The notes: generated by a model not told the origin, from the letters alone. 64,000 bases of DNA from JBCBSK01 sp965250105 (GCA_965250105.1 OZ252290.1:2914001-2978000); one strand, 5' to 3'. Positions 28,848 to 37,154 are shown, numbered from the stretch's first letter. Numbers and translations: made by a program.

Positions 28848-29663
28848 ATGCGTGGAACCATTGCCGCCGCCGCGTTCGGCCTGATCGCTTCGCAGGCCGT
28901 TCTGGCCGGACCGGCCCTGGCCGCCGACCCCATGCTCAACCCCCAGCCGATGGCCGACCAGCGCTATGACATCATTGTCTGGGTCGGCGGCGGCATCGAA
29001 CTGCAACCCGATTATGACGGCTCCGACAATTACGAGGTCGGCCCGCTGATCCTGTTCGAGCCGGTGCGGTTTCCGCTGCCCTTCTTCGGCACGATCAGCA
29101 ATGAGGAGCGCCGGCTCGGCCTGTCGATCGGCCCCTCCTTCCGCTATGTCGGCAGCCGCGACGAGGACGACAACGCGGCGCTGCGCGGCCTCGGGGATGT
29201 CGACGCGACCTTCGAATTCGGCCTGAACATCGAATATGAAGCGGAGTTTTGGCGCGCCTTCGCCGCCGGTCGTTACGGCTTCTTCGGCCATGAAGGTTTC
29301 GTCGGCGATCTCGGCATCGACGTCATCGCACCGGTGGCGCCGAAGCTGACGCTGACCGGCGGCCCGCGCCTGACCTTCGGCGACGACAACTATTTCGACG
29401 CCTATTTCTCGGTCGACGCGGCCCAGGCCGCCGCTTCCGGCCTGCCCTTCTTCAATGCCGGCAGTGGCTTGCGCAGCGTCGGGGTCGAGGGCGAGGCGAT
29501 CTACAAGATCAACGACGACTGGCGGTTCCACGTGGTCGGCGGCTATGACCGTCTGGTCGGCGATGCGGCCGACAGCCCGATCGTTACCGTCGCCGGCAGC
29601 GAGGACCAGTTCCATGTCGGCATCGGGCTGTCCTATCGCCTGAAGCTCGACCTGTTCGACTGA
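28848..29663 (+). CDS. MipA/OmpV family outer-membrane protein
   Basis: MipA/OmpV-type barrel (271 aa). Signal peptide MRGTIAAAAFGLIASQAVLAGPALA; then the family pattern VWVGGGIELQPDYDGSDNYEVGPLI and SIGPSFRYVGSRDEDDNAALRGL, ending in a barrel with terminal FHVGIGLSYRLKLDLFD. In E. coli MipA is a scaffold for murein enzymes; others in the family are porins. ATG 28848 is taken for its signal peptide and TAGGGGA upstream. The GNAT gene begins 20 bases after its stop, so cotranscription is likely. Confidence 0.88.
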   Translation: MRGTIAAAAFGLIASQAVLAGPALAADPMLNPQPMADQRYDIIVWVGGGIELQPDYDGSDNYEVGPLILFEPVRFPLPFFGTISNEERRLGLSIGPSFRYVGSRDEDDNAALRGLGDVDATFEFGLNIEYEAEFWRAFAAGRYGFFGHEGFVGDLGIDVIAPVAPKLTLTGGPRLTFGDDNYFDAYFSVDAAQAAASGLPFFNAGSGLRSVGVEGEAIYKINDDWRFHVVGGYDRLVGDAADSPIVTVAGSEDQFHVGIGLSYRLKLDLFD

Positions 29664-29683
29664 TCCCGGCAGGGCCCCTCGTC

Positions 29684-30322
29684 ATGGCCGCGCGGCCCGA
29701 TAAAGATGCCGACAGCGACGCATCCATGGCCGTGAACGGGTTCACCGACCTGCCGGCCGGCAAGCTGTCGACCGTCGTGACCTATCTCGACATGACGGCG
29801 CCGCCGCCCGCCCGCGCGCCCAAGCGCGACGATCTCGTCCTGGCGCGGATGGACGCGCCGAGCGTTGACGGCTATCGCGCTCTCTATAAGCGGATCGGCC
29901 TCGACTGGCTGTGGATCGACCGGCTGCTGATGCCCGATGACGCGCTTCAGGCGCTCCTCGACGCGGAGACGACCGAGGTCTATGCCGCGCGTCGCGACGG
30001 GGTCGATATCGGGCTTCTGGAACTCGATTTCGCCGATCCGGAAAATGTCGAACTGGCCTATTTCGGTCTCGTGCCCGAGGCGATCGGCGATGGCGTCGGC
30101 CGCTGGCTGATGGATCATGCCATCCGGCTCGGTTTTCGCGACGCCACCCGACGCCTATGGGTGCACACCTGCACGCTCGACCATCCCGCGGCGCTCGGCT
30201 TCTATGTGCGATCGGGCTTCAAGCCCTATAAGCGTGCGGTCGATGTCTTCGACGATCCCCGCCTGACCGGCGTCGTGCCGGCGGATGCGCAGGCCTGGAA
30301 CCCGCCGATCCCGCCTGGCTGA
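29684..30322 (+). CDS. GNAT family N-acetyltransferase
   Basis: GNAT protein (212 aa, possibly starting at ATG 29726). The acetyl-CoA fold is visible in VELAYFGLVPEAIGDGVGRWLMDHAIRLGF, where GDGVG replaces the usual RGxGxG pyrophosphate loop, and in VHTCTLDHPAALGFYVRSGF, the family's C-terminal strand-helix. Substrate unknown. It is the first cytoplasmic gene of a plus-strand run that continues with a class IV aminotransferase 96 bases later. Confidence 0.85.
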   Translation: MAARPDKDADSDASMAVNGFTDLPAGKLSTVVTYLDMTAPPPARAPKRDDLVLARMDAPSVDGYRALYKRIGLDWLWIDRLLMPDDALQALLDAETTEVYAARRDGVDIGLLELDFADPENVELAYFGLVPEAIGDGVGRWLMDHAIRLGFRDATRRLWVHTCTLDHPAALGFYVRSGFKPYKRAVDVFDDPRLTGVVPADAQAWNPPIPPG

Positions 30323-30418
30323 CCGACCTGGTGATATCGACCCAGAGACATCGACCTTCTGCTCTGGACGTGCCAGGCCGTGGCGACGGCCTCGACCCCA
30401 TGCCATGATCGGCGCGCC

Positions 30419-31360
30419 ATGACCCATGACTATCTCGACGATCCGCGTAACCGGTCCATTCTCATCTCTGTGAACGGCGATCTCATGCCGCGCGACCGGG
30501 CCGTGGTGTCGGTCTTCGATTCGGGCTTCCTGCTCGGCGACGGCGTCTGGGAAGGGCTGCGCGTCGTCGATGGCGGCGTCGCCTTTCTCGACCGGCATCT
30601 CGATCGGCTTTATGCGGGCGCGAAAACGCTCGATTTCGATATCGGCCTCGATCGGGCCGCGCTGTGCCGGCGGCTGTTCGACTGCCTCGCCGCCAATGGC
30701 ATGATGGGGCCTGTGGGCGAGGGCGTGCATATCCGGCTGATGGTCACGCGCGGCGTCAAGGCGACGCCCTATCAGGACCCTCGCGTGACGATCGGGCCGG
30801 CGACGATCGTCATCATTCCCGAATACAAGACGCCCGACCCGTCGGTGCTGGCGCGCGGCATCCGGCTCTTCACCGTGCATCAGCGGCGCAGCGCCCCCGA
30901 CATGCAGGATCAGAAGCTCAACAGCCATTCCAAGCTGAACTGCATTCTCGCCTGCATCCAGGCGACCAAGGCGGGCTTCGACGAGGCCCTGATGCTCGAT
31001 ACCGACGGCTGTGTCGCGACCTGTAACTCGACGCATTTCTTCATCGTGCGCGATGGCGCGGTGTGGACGTCCGACGGCGTGTTCTGTCTCGGCGGCATCA
31101 CGCGGGCGGCGGTCCTTCAGGTCGCGCGTGACAATGGCGTCGAGGTTCATGAAAAGCGCTTCACGCTGCACGACGTCTACTCAGCCGACGAGGCCTTCGT
31201 CACCGGCACCTTCGCCGGCCTGATGCCGGTGGTCGAGGTCGACGGGCGCGGCCTGCCGCGCCCCGATGACGGCGGCGATGCCTCGGGTCCCGTGACACGG
31301 CGCTTGCGCGCGCTCTACAAGGAGCTTGCGCGCGCCGAACGGGTAGTGCCACAAGCCTGA
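30419..31360 (+). CDS. class IV PLP aminotransferase (D-amino-acid/branched-chain type)
   Basis: Fold type IV aminotransferase (313 aa). The N-terminal part has VSVFDSGFLLGDGVWEGLRV, typical of the class; the cofactor lysine should lie in the QDQKLNSHSKLN stretch, and the phosphate-binding turn is GGITRAAVLQVARDNG. Members make or use D-amino acids or branched-chain amino acids, or act as 4-amino-4-deoxychorismate lyase; the substrate cannot be told from sequence. ATG 30419 is chosen over an in-frame ATG 13 codons upstream. It is followed by a small GNAT, a membrane protein and a sulfotransferase-like gene. Confidence 0.88.
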   Translation: MTHDYLDDPRNRSILISVNGDLMPRDRAVVSVFDSGFLLGDGVWEGLRVVDGGVAFLDRHLDRLYAGAKTLDFDIGLDRAALCRRLFDCLAANGMMGPVGEGVHIRLMVTRGVKATPYQDPRVTIGPATIVIIPEYKTPDPSVLARGIRLFTVHQRRSAPDMQDQKLNSHSKLNCILACIQATKAGFDEALMLDTDGCVATCNSTHFFIVRDGAVWTSDGVFCLGGITRAAVLQVARDNGVEVHEKRFTLHDVYSADEAFVTGTFAGLMPVVEVDGRGLPRPDDGGDASGPVTRRLRALYKELARAERVVPQA

Positions 31361-31388
31361 ATATCGAGCCGCGCGCGGGGGGAGGGGC

Positions 31389-31682
31389 ATGACCGACGAT
31401 ATCGAGATCAGCCATGAGGAAACCGGGTCCAAGGGGCGCTATGTCGCGCGCCTTGCCGGCCTGCCGGAGGCCGAACTGACCTATTCCCGCGTCAACCCGA
31501 CCTATATCATCATCGACCATACCGGCGTGCCCGACGCGCTGCGCGGCAAGGGTGTGGGCGAGGCGCTGGTCCGGCACGCGGTCGAGCGGGCGCGCGAGAG
31601 CGGCACCCGCATCCTGCCGCTCTGTCCCTTCGCCAAGGCGCAGATCGCGCGCCATCCGGAATGGCAGGACGTGCTGACATGA
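31389..31682 (+). CDS. small GNAT-like N-acetyltransferase (YjdJ/Acetyltransf_CG type)
   Basis: A 97-residue GNAT-like protein of the short type. ELTYSRVNPTYIIIDHTGVPDALRGKGVG holds the acetyl-CoA loop RGKGVG, and PLCPFAKAQIARHPEW is the C-terminal signature of this minimal family. GGGGGGAGG lies before the ATG. Its stop overlaps the next start (ATGA), so the two are translationally coupled. The substrate of the family is not known. Confidence 0.88.
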   Translation: MTDDIEISHEETGSKGRYVARLAGLPEAELTYSRVNPTYIIIDHTGVPDALRGKGVGEALVRHAVERARESGTRILPLCPFAKAQIARHPEWQDVLT

Positions 31683-32038
31683 CATCCGGCAAGCTCGTCG
31701 GGCTGGCGCTGATCGGCATCGCCGTCATCGTGTTCGCCGGCCTCGTCTTCCGCACCTATCAGACCGTGCCGGGCGAGACGATTGTCCTGCTCGACAGCGA
31801 AACCGGACGCTATGCCACCGAGGCCTGCATCGCGGCGGGCACGGTGGCGCCGGACTTTCCCGTCGCCGACATGGAGGCCGCCGGCGTCGACCAGGTGACG
31901 GGCCGCCTCGTGCGCACCACCTACGCGGCGATCCGCGCGCAGGGCGAAGAGGACGACACCATCCTGCCCGACGATGTCTGCCGCAATGCCGGCGGCTTCC
32001 TGGTCGAGCGGACACTGTTCGGCGGCCTCCTCGGATGA
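31679..32038 (+). CDS. small single-pass membrane protein of unknown function
   Basis: I do not recognise a family. The 119-residue protein has a hydrophobic N-terminal segment at about residues 5-24 (LVGLALIGIAVIVFAGLVF) that could be an anchor or uncleaved signal, then a soluble part with two cysteines (EACIAAG, DDVCRNAG) likely in the periplasm. It is translationally coupled to the small GNAT upstream and ends 17 bases before the sulfotransferase-like gene, so it is probably part of the same operon. Confidence 0.7.
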   Translation: MTSGKLVGLALIGIAVIVFAGLVFRTYQTVPGETIVLLDSETGRYATEACIAAGTVAPDFPVADMEAAGVDQVTGRLVRTTYAAIRAQGEEDDTILPDDVCRNAGGFLVERTLFGGLLG

Positions 32039-32055
32039 GGCGGGGCTGATCTCAA

Positions 32056-32790
32056 ATGATCCGCATCGCCATGTGGTCGGGGCCGCGCAACCTGTCGACG
32101 GCGATGATGCGCGCCTTCGGCAATCGCGCCGATTGCCGCGTCGTCGACGAGCCCTTCTATGCCGCCTATCTGGCCGAGACCGGCATCGACCATCCGATGC
32201 GCGCCGAAACGCTCGCAACCCAGCCGACGGACTGGCGCCGCGTGGCGGCTGCGCTGGCGGAGACGCCGGCGAGCGGCCCCGCGCTGCACTATGAAAAGCA
32301 CATGACGCATCACATGTGCCCGCGCTTCGGCCGCGACTGGATCGCCGATGTCGTCAGCGCCTTTCTGATCCGCGCGCCGGAGCGGGTTCTTGCCTCCTAT
32401 GCCCGCAAGCGCGAGGCGTCCGAACTCGGCGATATCGGCTTCGTCGAACAGGCGGCACTCTTCGATCGGGTGTCCGACAGGCTCGGCCATGCGCCGCCGG
32501 TCATCGATGCGGAGGATGTGCGCCGGACGCCCGAGCCTGTGCTGCGCGGTCTGTGCGCCGGGCTCGGCATCGCTTTCGACCCGGCCATGCTGTCCTGGCC
32601 GGCGGGACGGCGGGCAAGCGATGGTGTTTGGGGTGCCCATTGGTATGGCGCGGTCGAGCGCTCGACCGGTTTCGAGCCGCCCGACAAGGCGCCGCCCGAT
32701 CTGCCCGACGCCCTGCGCCGGGTCGCCGATGCGGCGCGGCCGATCTATGACCGGCTCGCCGCCCACAGGCTGACCGGCGATCAGGCCTGA
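32056..32790 (+). CDS. sulfotransferase-like P-loop protein
   Basis: A 244-residue protein with the sulfotransferase-type nucleotide loop at its start (IRIAMWSGPRNLSTAMMRAF; PAPS sulfotransferases have a comparable PRSGTT/PRNLST loop) and the second-site region FLIRAPERVLASYARKR, similar to the family's 3'-phosphate loop RNPxDxxxS. No signal peptide. I recall plant proteins annotated as branched-chain aminotransferase-like that fuse such a domain to a class IV aminotransferase; here both are separate genes 0.7 kb apart. Substrate and true activity are unknown. The 3' end overlaps the convergent coiled-coil gene by 10 bases. Confidence 0.78.
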   Translation: MIRIAMWSGPRNLSTAMMRAFGNRADCRVVDEPFYAAYLAETGIDHPMRAETLATQPTDWRRVAAALAETPASGPALHYEKHMTHHMCPRFGRDWIADVVSAFLIRAPERVLASYARKREASELGDIGFVEQAALFDRVSDRLGHAPPVIDAEDVRRTPEPVLRGLCAGLGIAFDPAMLSWPAGRRASDGVWGAHWYGAVERSTGFEPPDKAPPDLPDALRRVADAARPIYDRLAAHRLTGDQA

Positions 32791-33986
32791 CGCGATGCCG
32801 GCGGTTCCGTCGCCTCGGCCAGCGCCTGTTTGAGGCGCTCATTCTCGCCGCGGGCGCGGTCGAGATCGACCATCACTTGCGCGAACCGGGCGTTCAGCTT
32901 GGCCACCTCGCCGCCGATGCGCGACAGGGTGTCGCGATGGCTGTCGCGCTGCGACACGGCGCGGGCCAGATCGGCGGCCAGCGCGTCCGTGCGGGCCTTG
33001 GCGTCGGCGGCGTCGGCCTTGGTCTGTTTGAGCTCGCTCTGCGCGCGATCGAGCTTGCGCTGGCGGATCCGGCTATCAAGTTTCACGCCGTCGAGATGGG
33101 CGCGTAGCGAGGCCAGTTCTGCCTCCTTGGCGCGCACCAGTTCGCCGGCATGTTCGCGCAAGGCCGCTTCCTGATCCTCGGCCGAGCGGCTCGACGCGAT
33201 CAGGCGCTGGCGTTCGCCGCGATAGCGGGCCAGCGCTTCCGTCGCCTCGGTCAGCTTGGCGGTCAGGGTGCGCACCTTTTCCGCGTTCCGTCGATGGGTG
33301 CTGCGTTCGCCCTCGAAACGGCTTTCCAATTCGGCGATCTGGCGCCGGGTGGTGTCGCGGTCGGCGGCCTGTCTTTCGGTGTCGCGCTTCAGGCGGGCGA
33401 TCTCGGCCATTTGCCCGCGCGCTTCCTCGCGGGCTTCGCGGAGCGCGCGCGCCTGGTCGAAGCGTTCGGCGCGCAGCGTGGCATTTTCGGCATCGAGCGC
33501 CTTGTTGGTGTCGACGAGGCCGCGCATTTCGTCGCGCGCCTGTTCGAGCGCCGCCCGATAGCTCGCCTGGCGCTCGGTGAGATCGGCCGAGCGGGCGCGT
33601 TCCGTGGCGAGCGCATTGTCGAGGTTGACGGAGCGGGCGCGTTCGGTCGCAAGCTGTTCGGTGAGAAGAATGTTCTCATAGCGGAAGTGCAGCAGGTCTT
33701 CCGTCGTGAGCTTTTCATTGGCCGCCAGATTGGCGAGCCAGCGCAATTGCGCCCGGTCGGCCTTGCGGGGCGTTGCCCGGGCGCGGTTGTCGTTGTTGGT
33801 CTTGGCCGGTGGCGGGAGCGGCGCGGCCGTCGGCGCCGTGGGCGTGCCGTCGCGCTTCTCGCGGCGCGCCGGTCTATCGGCCTCGGAGGGAAACCCCTCC
33901 GGAACGTCCCAGGCGAGATCCGGCTCGCGCCGGGCCGATGGCCCGTCGGTCTTTCCCGGCGTCTTCCGCGCAAAGACGTTTGGCAC
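32781..33986 (-). CDS. long coiled-coil protein downstream of fliIJ, unknown function
   Basis: No family recognised. From GTG 33986 (with AGGAGA upstream) the protein has 401 residues. The first 75 are Pro/Arg-rich and probably disordered; from about 85 to the end it is an almost unbroken coiled coil rich in Ala, Arg, Glu and Leu, with repeats such as LATERARS. No membrane segment or signal peptide. It lies on the same strand as fliI and fliJ, 169 bases behind fliJ. A structural or polar-organising role is possible but is only inference; such composition also mimics many unrelated coiled coils. Confidence 0.7.
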   Translation of the reverse strand: MPNVFARKTPGKTDGPSARREPDLAWDVPEGFPSEADRPARREKRDGTPTAPTAAPLPPPAKTNNDNRARATPRKADRAQLRWLANLAANEKLTTEDLLHFRYENILLTEQLATERARSVNLDNALATERARSADLTERQASYRAALEQARDEMRGLVDTNKALDAENATLRAERFDQARALREAREEARGQMAEIARLKRDTERQAADRDTTRRQIAELESRFEGERSTHRRNAEKVRTLTAKLTEATEALARYRGERQRLIASSRSAEDQEAALREHAGELVRAKEAELASLRAHLDGVKLDSRIRQRKLDRAQSELKQTKADAADAKARTDALAADLARAVSQRDSHRDTLSRIGGEVAKLNARFAQVMVDLDRARGENERLKQALAEATEPPASRQA

Positions 33987-34155
33987 CGGCCGTGTCTCCT
34001 CCGCGTGAGGCGAATCACCCGATCGGGTGTGCGGCCAGCCTATCGCAGCTCGGTGGTGAAGGGAATCGGGGGGCTGCGCCACCGACGCGACCGCGATCGT
34101 CAACCCCGATCATCGGATCGCGCACGGCATCGACGGCGGCGCGGGGACGCGCCGC

Positions 34156-34578
34156 TCAGCCGACGGTCGAGGCGCTGAACCGCATCTGCAGGCCGATGCC
34201 GTCGAGTTCGGCCTGTTCGCGCTTGGCTTCGGCCTGGCGCGCCCGGTCCTGCGACCGCTCTTCGAGGAGTTCGATCTTCTTCAGATCCTCGACGGCCTCG
34301 GCCAGTTCGTCGCGCGCGCCGTCGAGCTGCTCGGTCAGTTCGTTGGCGGAGGCGAGCAGGTTGTCGCGCCTTTCGCGGGCCGCCTTGGCGAAGGTCGGAT
34401 AGGCGAAATGGCCGATATCGGTAATGCCGGCCTTCGATTCCTCGTCGTCGATCTGACGGTTGAGATCGTTGGCCATGCGCTCGAAATCGGCGACCATGGT
34501 CTCGATCTGCGTTACCCGAAGGCGTTTTTCGTCAACATGAAAACGCTTCAGGCGGATCAGGCTCTCACGCGATTTCAT
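34156..34578 (-). CDS. fliJ: flagellar export protein FliJ
   Basis: FliJ (140 aa) is the coiled-coil stalk of the flagellar type III export ATPase. It is helical throughout: LIRLKRFHVDEKRLRVTQIE at the start and a central LLASANELTEQLDGARDELAEAVEDLKKIEL. Sequence conservation in FliJ is low; the call rests on length, coiled-coil character and its position 33 bases behind fliI, which is the usual order in Caulobacter and rhizobia. Confidence 0.85.
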   Translation of the reverse strand: MKSRESLIRLKRFHVDEKRLRVTQIETMVADFERMANDLNRQIDDEESKAGITDIGHFAYPTFAKAARERRDNLLASANELTEQLDGARDELAEAVEDLKKIELLEERSQDRARQAEAKREQAELDGIGLQMRFSASTVG

Positions 34579-34611
34579 CGCTGATACTCCCCTACCCTAA
34601 ACACTACTACT

Positions 34612-36006
34612 CTACTTTCCCCGTCGCTCATTCCGAGCGCCGAGCCGAGGCTCTCGGTCCGGCATGTCCGCTTGGTCTTCCGCCGCTTCGGTCGTCTCCG
34701 GCGCCACGATCCCGCGCAACAGGCGATAGCCCTCGGCCAGATCCGTCACCTCGTCCTTGTCCTGCGCCAGAAACGCTTCGAGCGCAGGATGCAGGGCGAT
34801 CGCTCGGTCGACCGTCGCGTCGCTGCCGGTGCGATAGGCGCCAAGCCGGATCAGTTCCTCCATGTCCGCATAGGCCGACATCAGTTCGCGCGCCCGACGC
34901 AAGACCGGCAACATGTCCGGATCGGCCGCATTCGGCATTGTGCGGGAAACGGATTTAAGAATGTTTATCGCCGGATAGCGGCCGCGTTCTGCAATGGCAC
35001 GCTCCATGACGATATGCCCGTCGACGATCGAGCGCACCGCATCCGATATCGGTTCGTTATGGTCGTCGCCGTCGACGAGAACGGTATAGAGCCCGGTGAT
35101 GCCGCCCGCGCCGGTGCCTGGCCCGGCGCGTTCGAGGAGCTTGGGCAGTTCGACGAAGACGGTCGGCGTATAGCCCTTGGAGGTCGGCGGTTCGCCGCCG
35201 GCCAGGCCAATCTCGCGCTGGGCCAGCGCGAACCGGGTCAGCGAATCCATCAGCAGGAGCACATCCTTGCCCGCCTCGCGATAATGCTCGGCCAGCGCGG
35301 TCGCGAGATAGGCGGCCTGGCGGCGGACGAGCGCGGGCTCGTCGGAGGTGGCGACTACGACGATGGCCGATTTCAGGCCCTCCTCGCCGAGATCCTCGAC
35401 CAGGAATTCCTGCACTTCGCGGCCGCGCTCGCCGATCAGGCCGATGATCGTGACATCGGCGGTGGCGTTGCGCGCCAACATGGAGAACAGCACCGACTTG
35501 CCGACGCCGGAGCCGGCGAAGATGCCCATGCGCTGGCCACGGCAGCAGGTGGTGAAGGTGTTCAGCGCGCGCACGCCGAGATCGAGCGGGGCGCCGACGC
35601 GCTGGCGCCGGTGGGCTGGCGGCGGCGCGTTGCGGTAGGGCTGGGCATGGGGCCCGCGCGGCAGGTCGCCCTTGCCGTCGATCGGCCGGCCGAGGCCGTC
35701 GATCACCCGGCCGAGCCAGGCATCGGTCGGCCGCACCACCGCTTCATGTTCGTCGATGACCGCCCGGCAGCCCATGCGGATGCCTTCGAGCGGACCGAAG
35801 GGCAGGCAGATGGCGCGGTCGCGGTGGAAGCCGACGACCTCGCAGGCGATGCCGGTCTCGCCGCTGTCGGCGACGGTCAGCCGGGTGCCGACCCGCATCG
35901 CCTCGACGGGTCCCGCGACCTCGACCCTCAGGCCCTGAATGCCGACTACGCGCCCGTAGATCTCGGTCTCGGGGATGTCGGCGATATCGGCGGCGAGCGC
36001 GCGCAT
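34612..36006 (-). CDS. fliI: flagellum-specific ATPase FliI
   Basis: FliI (464 aa) is the F1-beta-like ATPase of flagellar protein export. The Walker A GSGVGKS is at residues 165-171, the family motif GLIGERGREVQEF follows, Walker B is in DVLLLMDSLTRFALAQREI, and ERAGPGTGAGGITGLYTVLVDGDD is typical. The C-terminal 30 residues (DMPDREPRLGARNERRGK) extend beyond the usual end. It is divergent from ctrA across a 387-base region. Other flagellar genes are not in the window. Confidence 0.96.
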   Translation of the reverse strand: MRALAADIADIPETEIYGRVVGIQGLRVEVAGPVEAMRVGTRLTVADSGETGIACEVVGFHRDRAICLPFGPLEGIRMGCRAVIDEHEAVVRPTDAWLGRVIDGLGRPIDGKGDLPRGPHAQPYRNAPPPAHRRQRVGAPLDLGVRALNTFTTCCRGQRMGIFAGSGVGKSVLFSMLARNATADVTIIGLIGERGREVQEFLVEDLGEEGLKSAIVVVATSDEPALVRRQAAYLATALAEHYREAGKDVLLLMDSLTRFALAQREIGLAGGEPPTSKGYTPTVFVELPKLLERAGPGTGAGGITGLYTVLVDGDDHNEPISDAVRSIVDGHIVMERAIAERGRYPAINILKSVSRTMPNAADPDMLPVLRRARELMSAYADMEELIRLGAYRTGSDATVDRAIALHPALEAFLAQDKDEVTDLAEGYRLLRGIVAPETTEAAEDQADMPDREPRLGARNERRGK

Positions 36007-36035
36007 CTTTCAGTCCGTCCTGCCGGTCAACGCTT

Positions 36036-36049
36036 CGTTAGGACTAACG
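36036..36049. promoter_or_regulatory. palindrome CGTTAG-GA-CTAACG upstream of fliI
   Basis: A perfect 6-base inverted repeat with a 2-base centre, 30 bases before the fliI start in the region shared with ctrA. It could be an operator or promoter element. The nearby CGTAACCATTCGTTTACG forms a looser inverted repeat. Confidence 0.35.
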
Positions 36050-36147
36050 GCCATCGTAACCATTCGTTTACGGGCCGGGTCCGATACTGCAGCCAACGAT
36101 TTAAGGCCCGGTAAACCGAAAACCGGGTTTCGCGGTTGGCAAAGGAT

Positions 36148-36316
36148 GAGTCGCAAGAGTCGGTTGAAGGGGTTTCTTAAACTGATTTCTGAGCTTGAGA
36201 TCATGGATTTTCCATCTATGAATCATAAGCTTGGAGTGATTTTCGGAGTCATATCTTGGTCATACTTGTTGACCCGAATCAAGTTTTGTTAACCATTAGC
36301 GCCTAGGGTCCGAATC
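36148..36316. promoter_or_regulatory. cluster of six GANTC (CcrM) sites in the ctrA upstream region
   Basis: GANTC sites start at 36148, 36157, 36220, 36246, 36276 and 36312. This is the sequence methylated by CcrM, which in alphaproteobacteria couples transcription to replication-fork passage; Caulobacter ctrA P1 is controlled by such a site. The stretch is unusually AT-rich for this chromosome. Confidence 0.75.
36289..36296 (+). promoter_or_regulatory. CtrA half-site TTAACCAT in the ctrA promoter region
   Basis: TTAACCAT is the extended CtrA half-site described in Caulobacter. It lies 98 bases before the ctrA start and suggests autoregulation. No second TTAA at N7 is present. Confidence 0.5.
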
Positions 36317-36393
36317 GCAGGCATATGTCAGCTTCCGACCGGCTTTGGGACAGGTCGGCGCCAGCCCAGGACAGGCAGCGAAGGGGATAATCA

Positions 36394-37086
36394 ATGCGCG
36401 TATTGCTGATCGAGGATGAAAGCCAGGTCGCGCAGAGCATCGAATTGATGCTCAAATCCGAAGGATTCAATGTCTATACCACCGACCTCGGTGAGGAAGG
36501 CATCGACCTTGGCAAGATCTACGATTACGACATCATTCTGCTCGATCTCGGGCTGCCGGACATGAACGGCTACGACGTCCTCAAGGCGCTCAGGGTCGCC
36601 AAGGTGAAGACGCCGATCCTGATCCTGTCTGGCCGTGGTGGCATCGACGACAAGGTGCGTGGCCTCGGCTTCGGCGCCGACGACTATCTGACCAAGCCGT
36701 TCCACAAGGACGAGCTGATCGCCCGTATCCAGGCGATCGTGCGTCGCTCCAAGGGCCATGCGCAGTCGGTGATCAGCACCGGCGACCTGACCGTCAATCT
36801 CGACACCAAGACCGTCGAGGTGGTGGGCCAGCGCGTGCATCTGACCGGCAAGGAATATCAGATGCTCGAACTCCTGTCGCTCCGGAAGGGCACGACGCTG
36901 ACCAAGGAGATGTTCCTCAACCATCTCTATGGCGGCATCGACGAGCCGGAACTGAAGATCATCGACGTCTTCATCTGCAAGCTGCGCAAGAAGCTCGCGG
37001 CGGCCACCGGCGGCGAAAACTACATCGAGACGGTGTGGGGACGCGGCTATGTGCTGCGCGACCCGGAAGGCGAGCAAGCCGCCTGA
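36394..37086 (+). CDS. ctrA: cell-cycle response regulator CtrA
   Basis: CtrA (230 aa) is the master OmpR-type regulator of the alphaproteobacterial cell cycle, controlling replication, division, motility and envelope genes. The receiver domain has E7-D8-E9, phospho-acceptor D51 in IILLDLGLPDMNGYD, and KPF near residue 108. The winged-helix domain holds LTGKEYQMLELLSLRKG and the recognition-helix region PELKIIDVFICKLRKKL. The protein ends in Ala-Ala, matching the C-terminal signal used by ClpXP in Caulobacter. GAAGGGG precedes the ATG. Confidence 0.98.
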   Translation: MRVLLIEDESQVAQSIELMLKSEGFNVYTTDLGEEGIDLGKIYDYDIILLDLGLPDMNGYDVLKALRVAKVKTPILILSGRGGIDDKVRGLGFGADDYLTKPFHKDELIARIQAIVRRSKGHAQSVISTGDLTVNLDTKTVEVVGQRVHLTGKEYQMLELLSLRKGTTLTKEMFLNHLYGGIDEPELKIIDVFICKLRKKLAAATGGENYIETVWGRGYVLRDPEGEQAA

Positions 37087-37116
37087 GCGGCACGTGCCCC
37101 AAATCTCTCATGATGC

Positions 37117-37154
37117 AAAAAACCCCGCCGAACCGGCGGGGTTTTTGTTTTTTT
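37117..37154. terminator. bidirectional rho-independent terminator between ctrA and cheR
   Basis: AAAAAACCCCGCCG-AA-CCGGCGGGGTTTTTG: a GC stem of about eight pairs with an A run before it and T run behind it, so it can stop transcription from ctrA on the plus strand and from the che genes on the minus strand. Confidence 0.93.

Noticed and set aside
34672..36114. 480-codon plus-strand frame opposite fliI running towards ctrA
   Set aside because: Antisense shadow of fliI, which has all its ATPase motifs.
35975..36292. 105-codon frame in the ctrA-fliI divergent region
   Set aside because: It crosses the fliI start and the GANTC cluster, and its codon use is unlike the neighbours.
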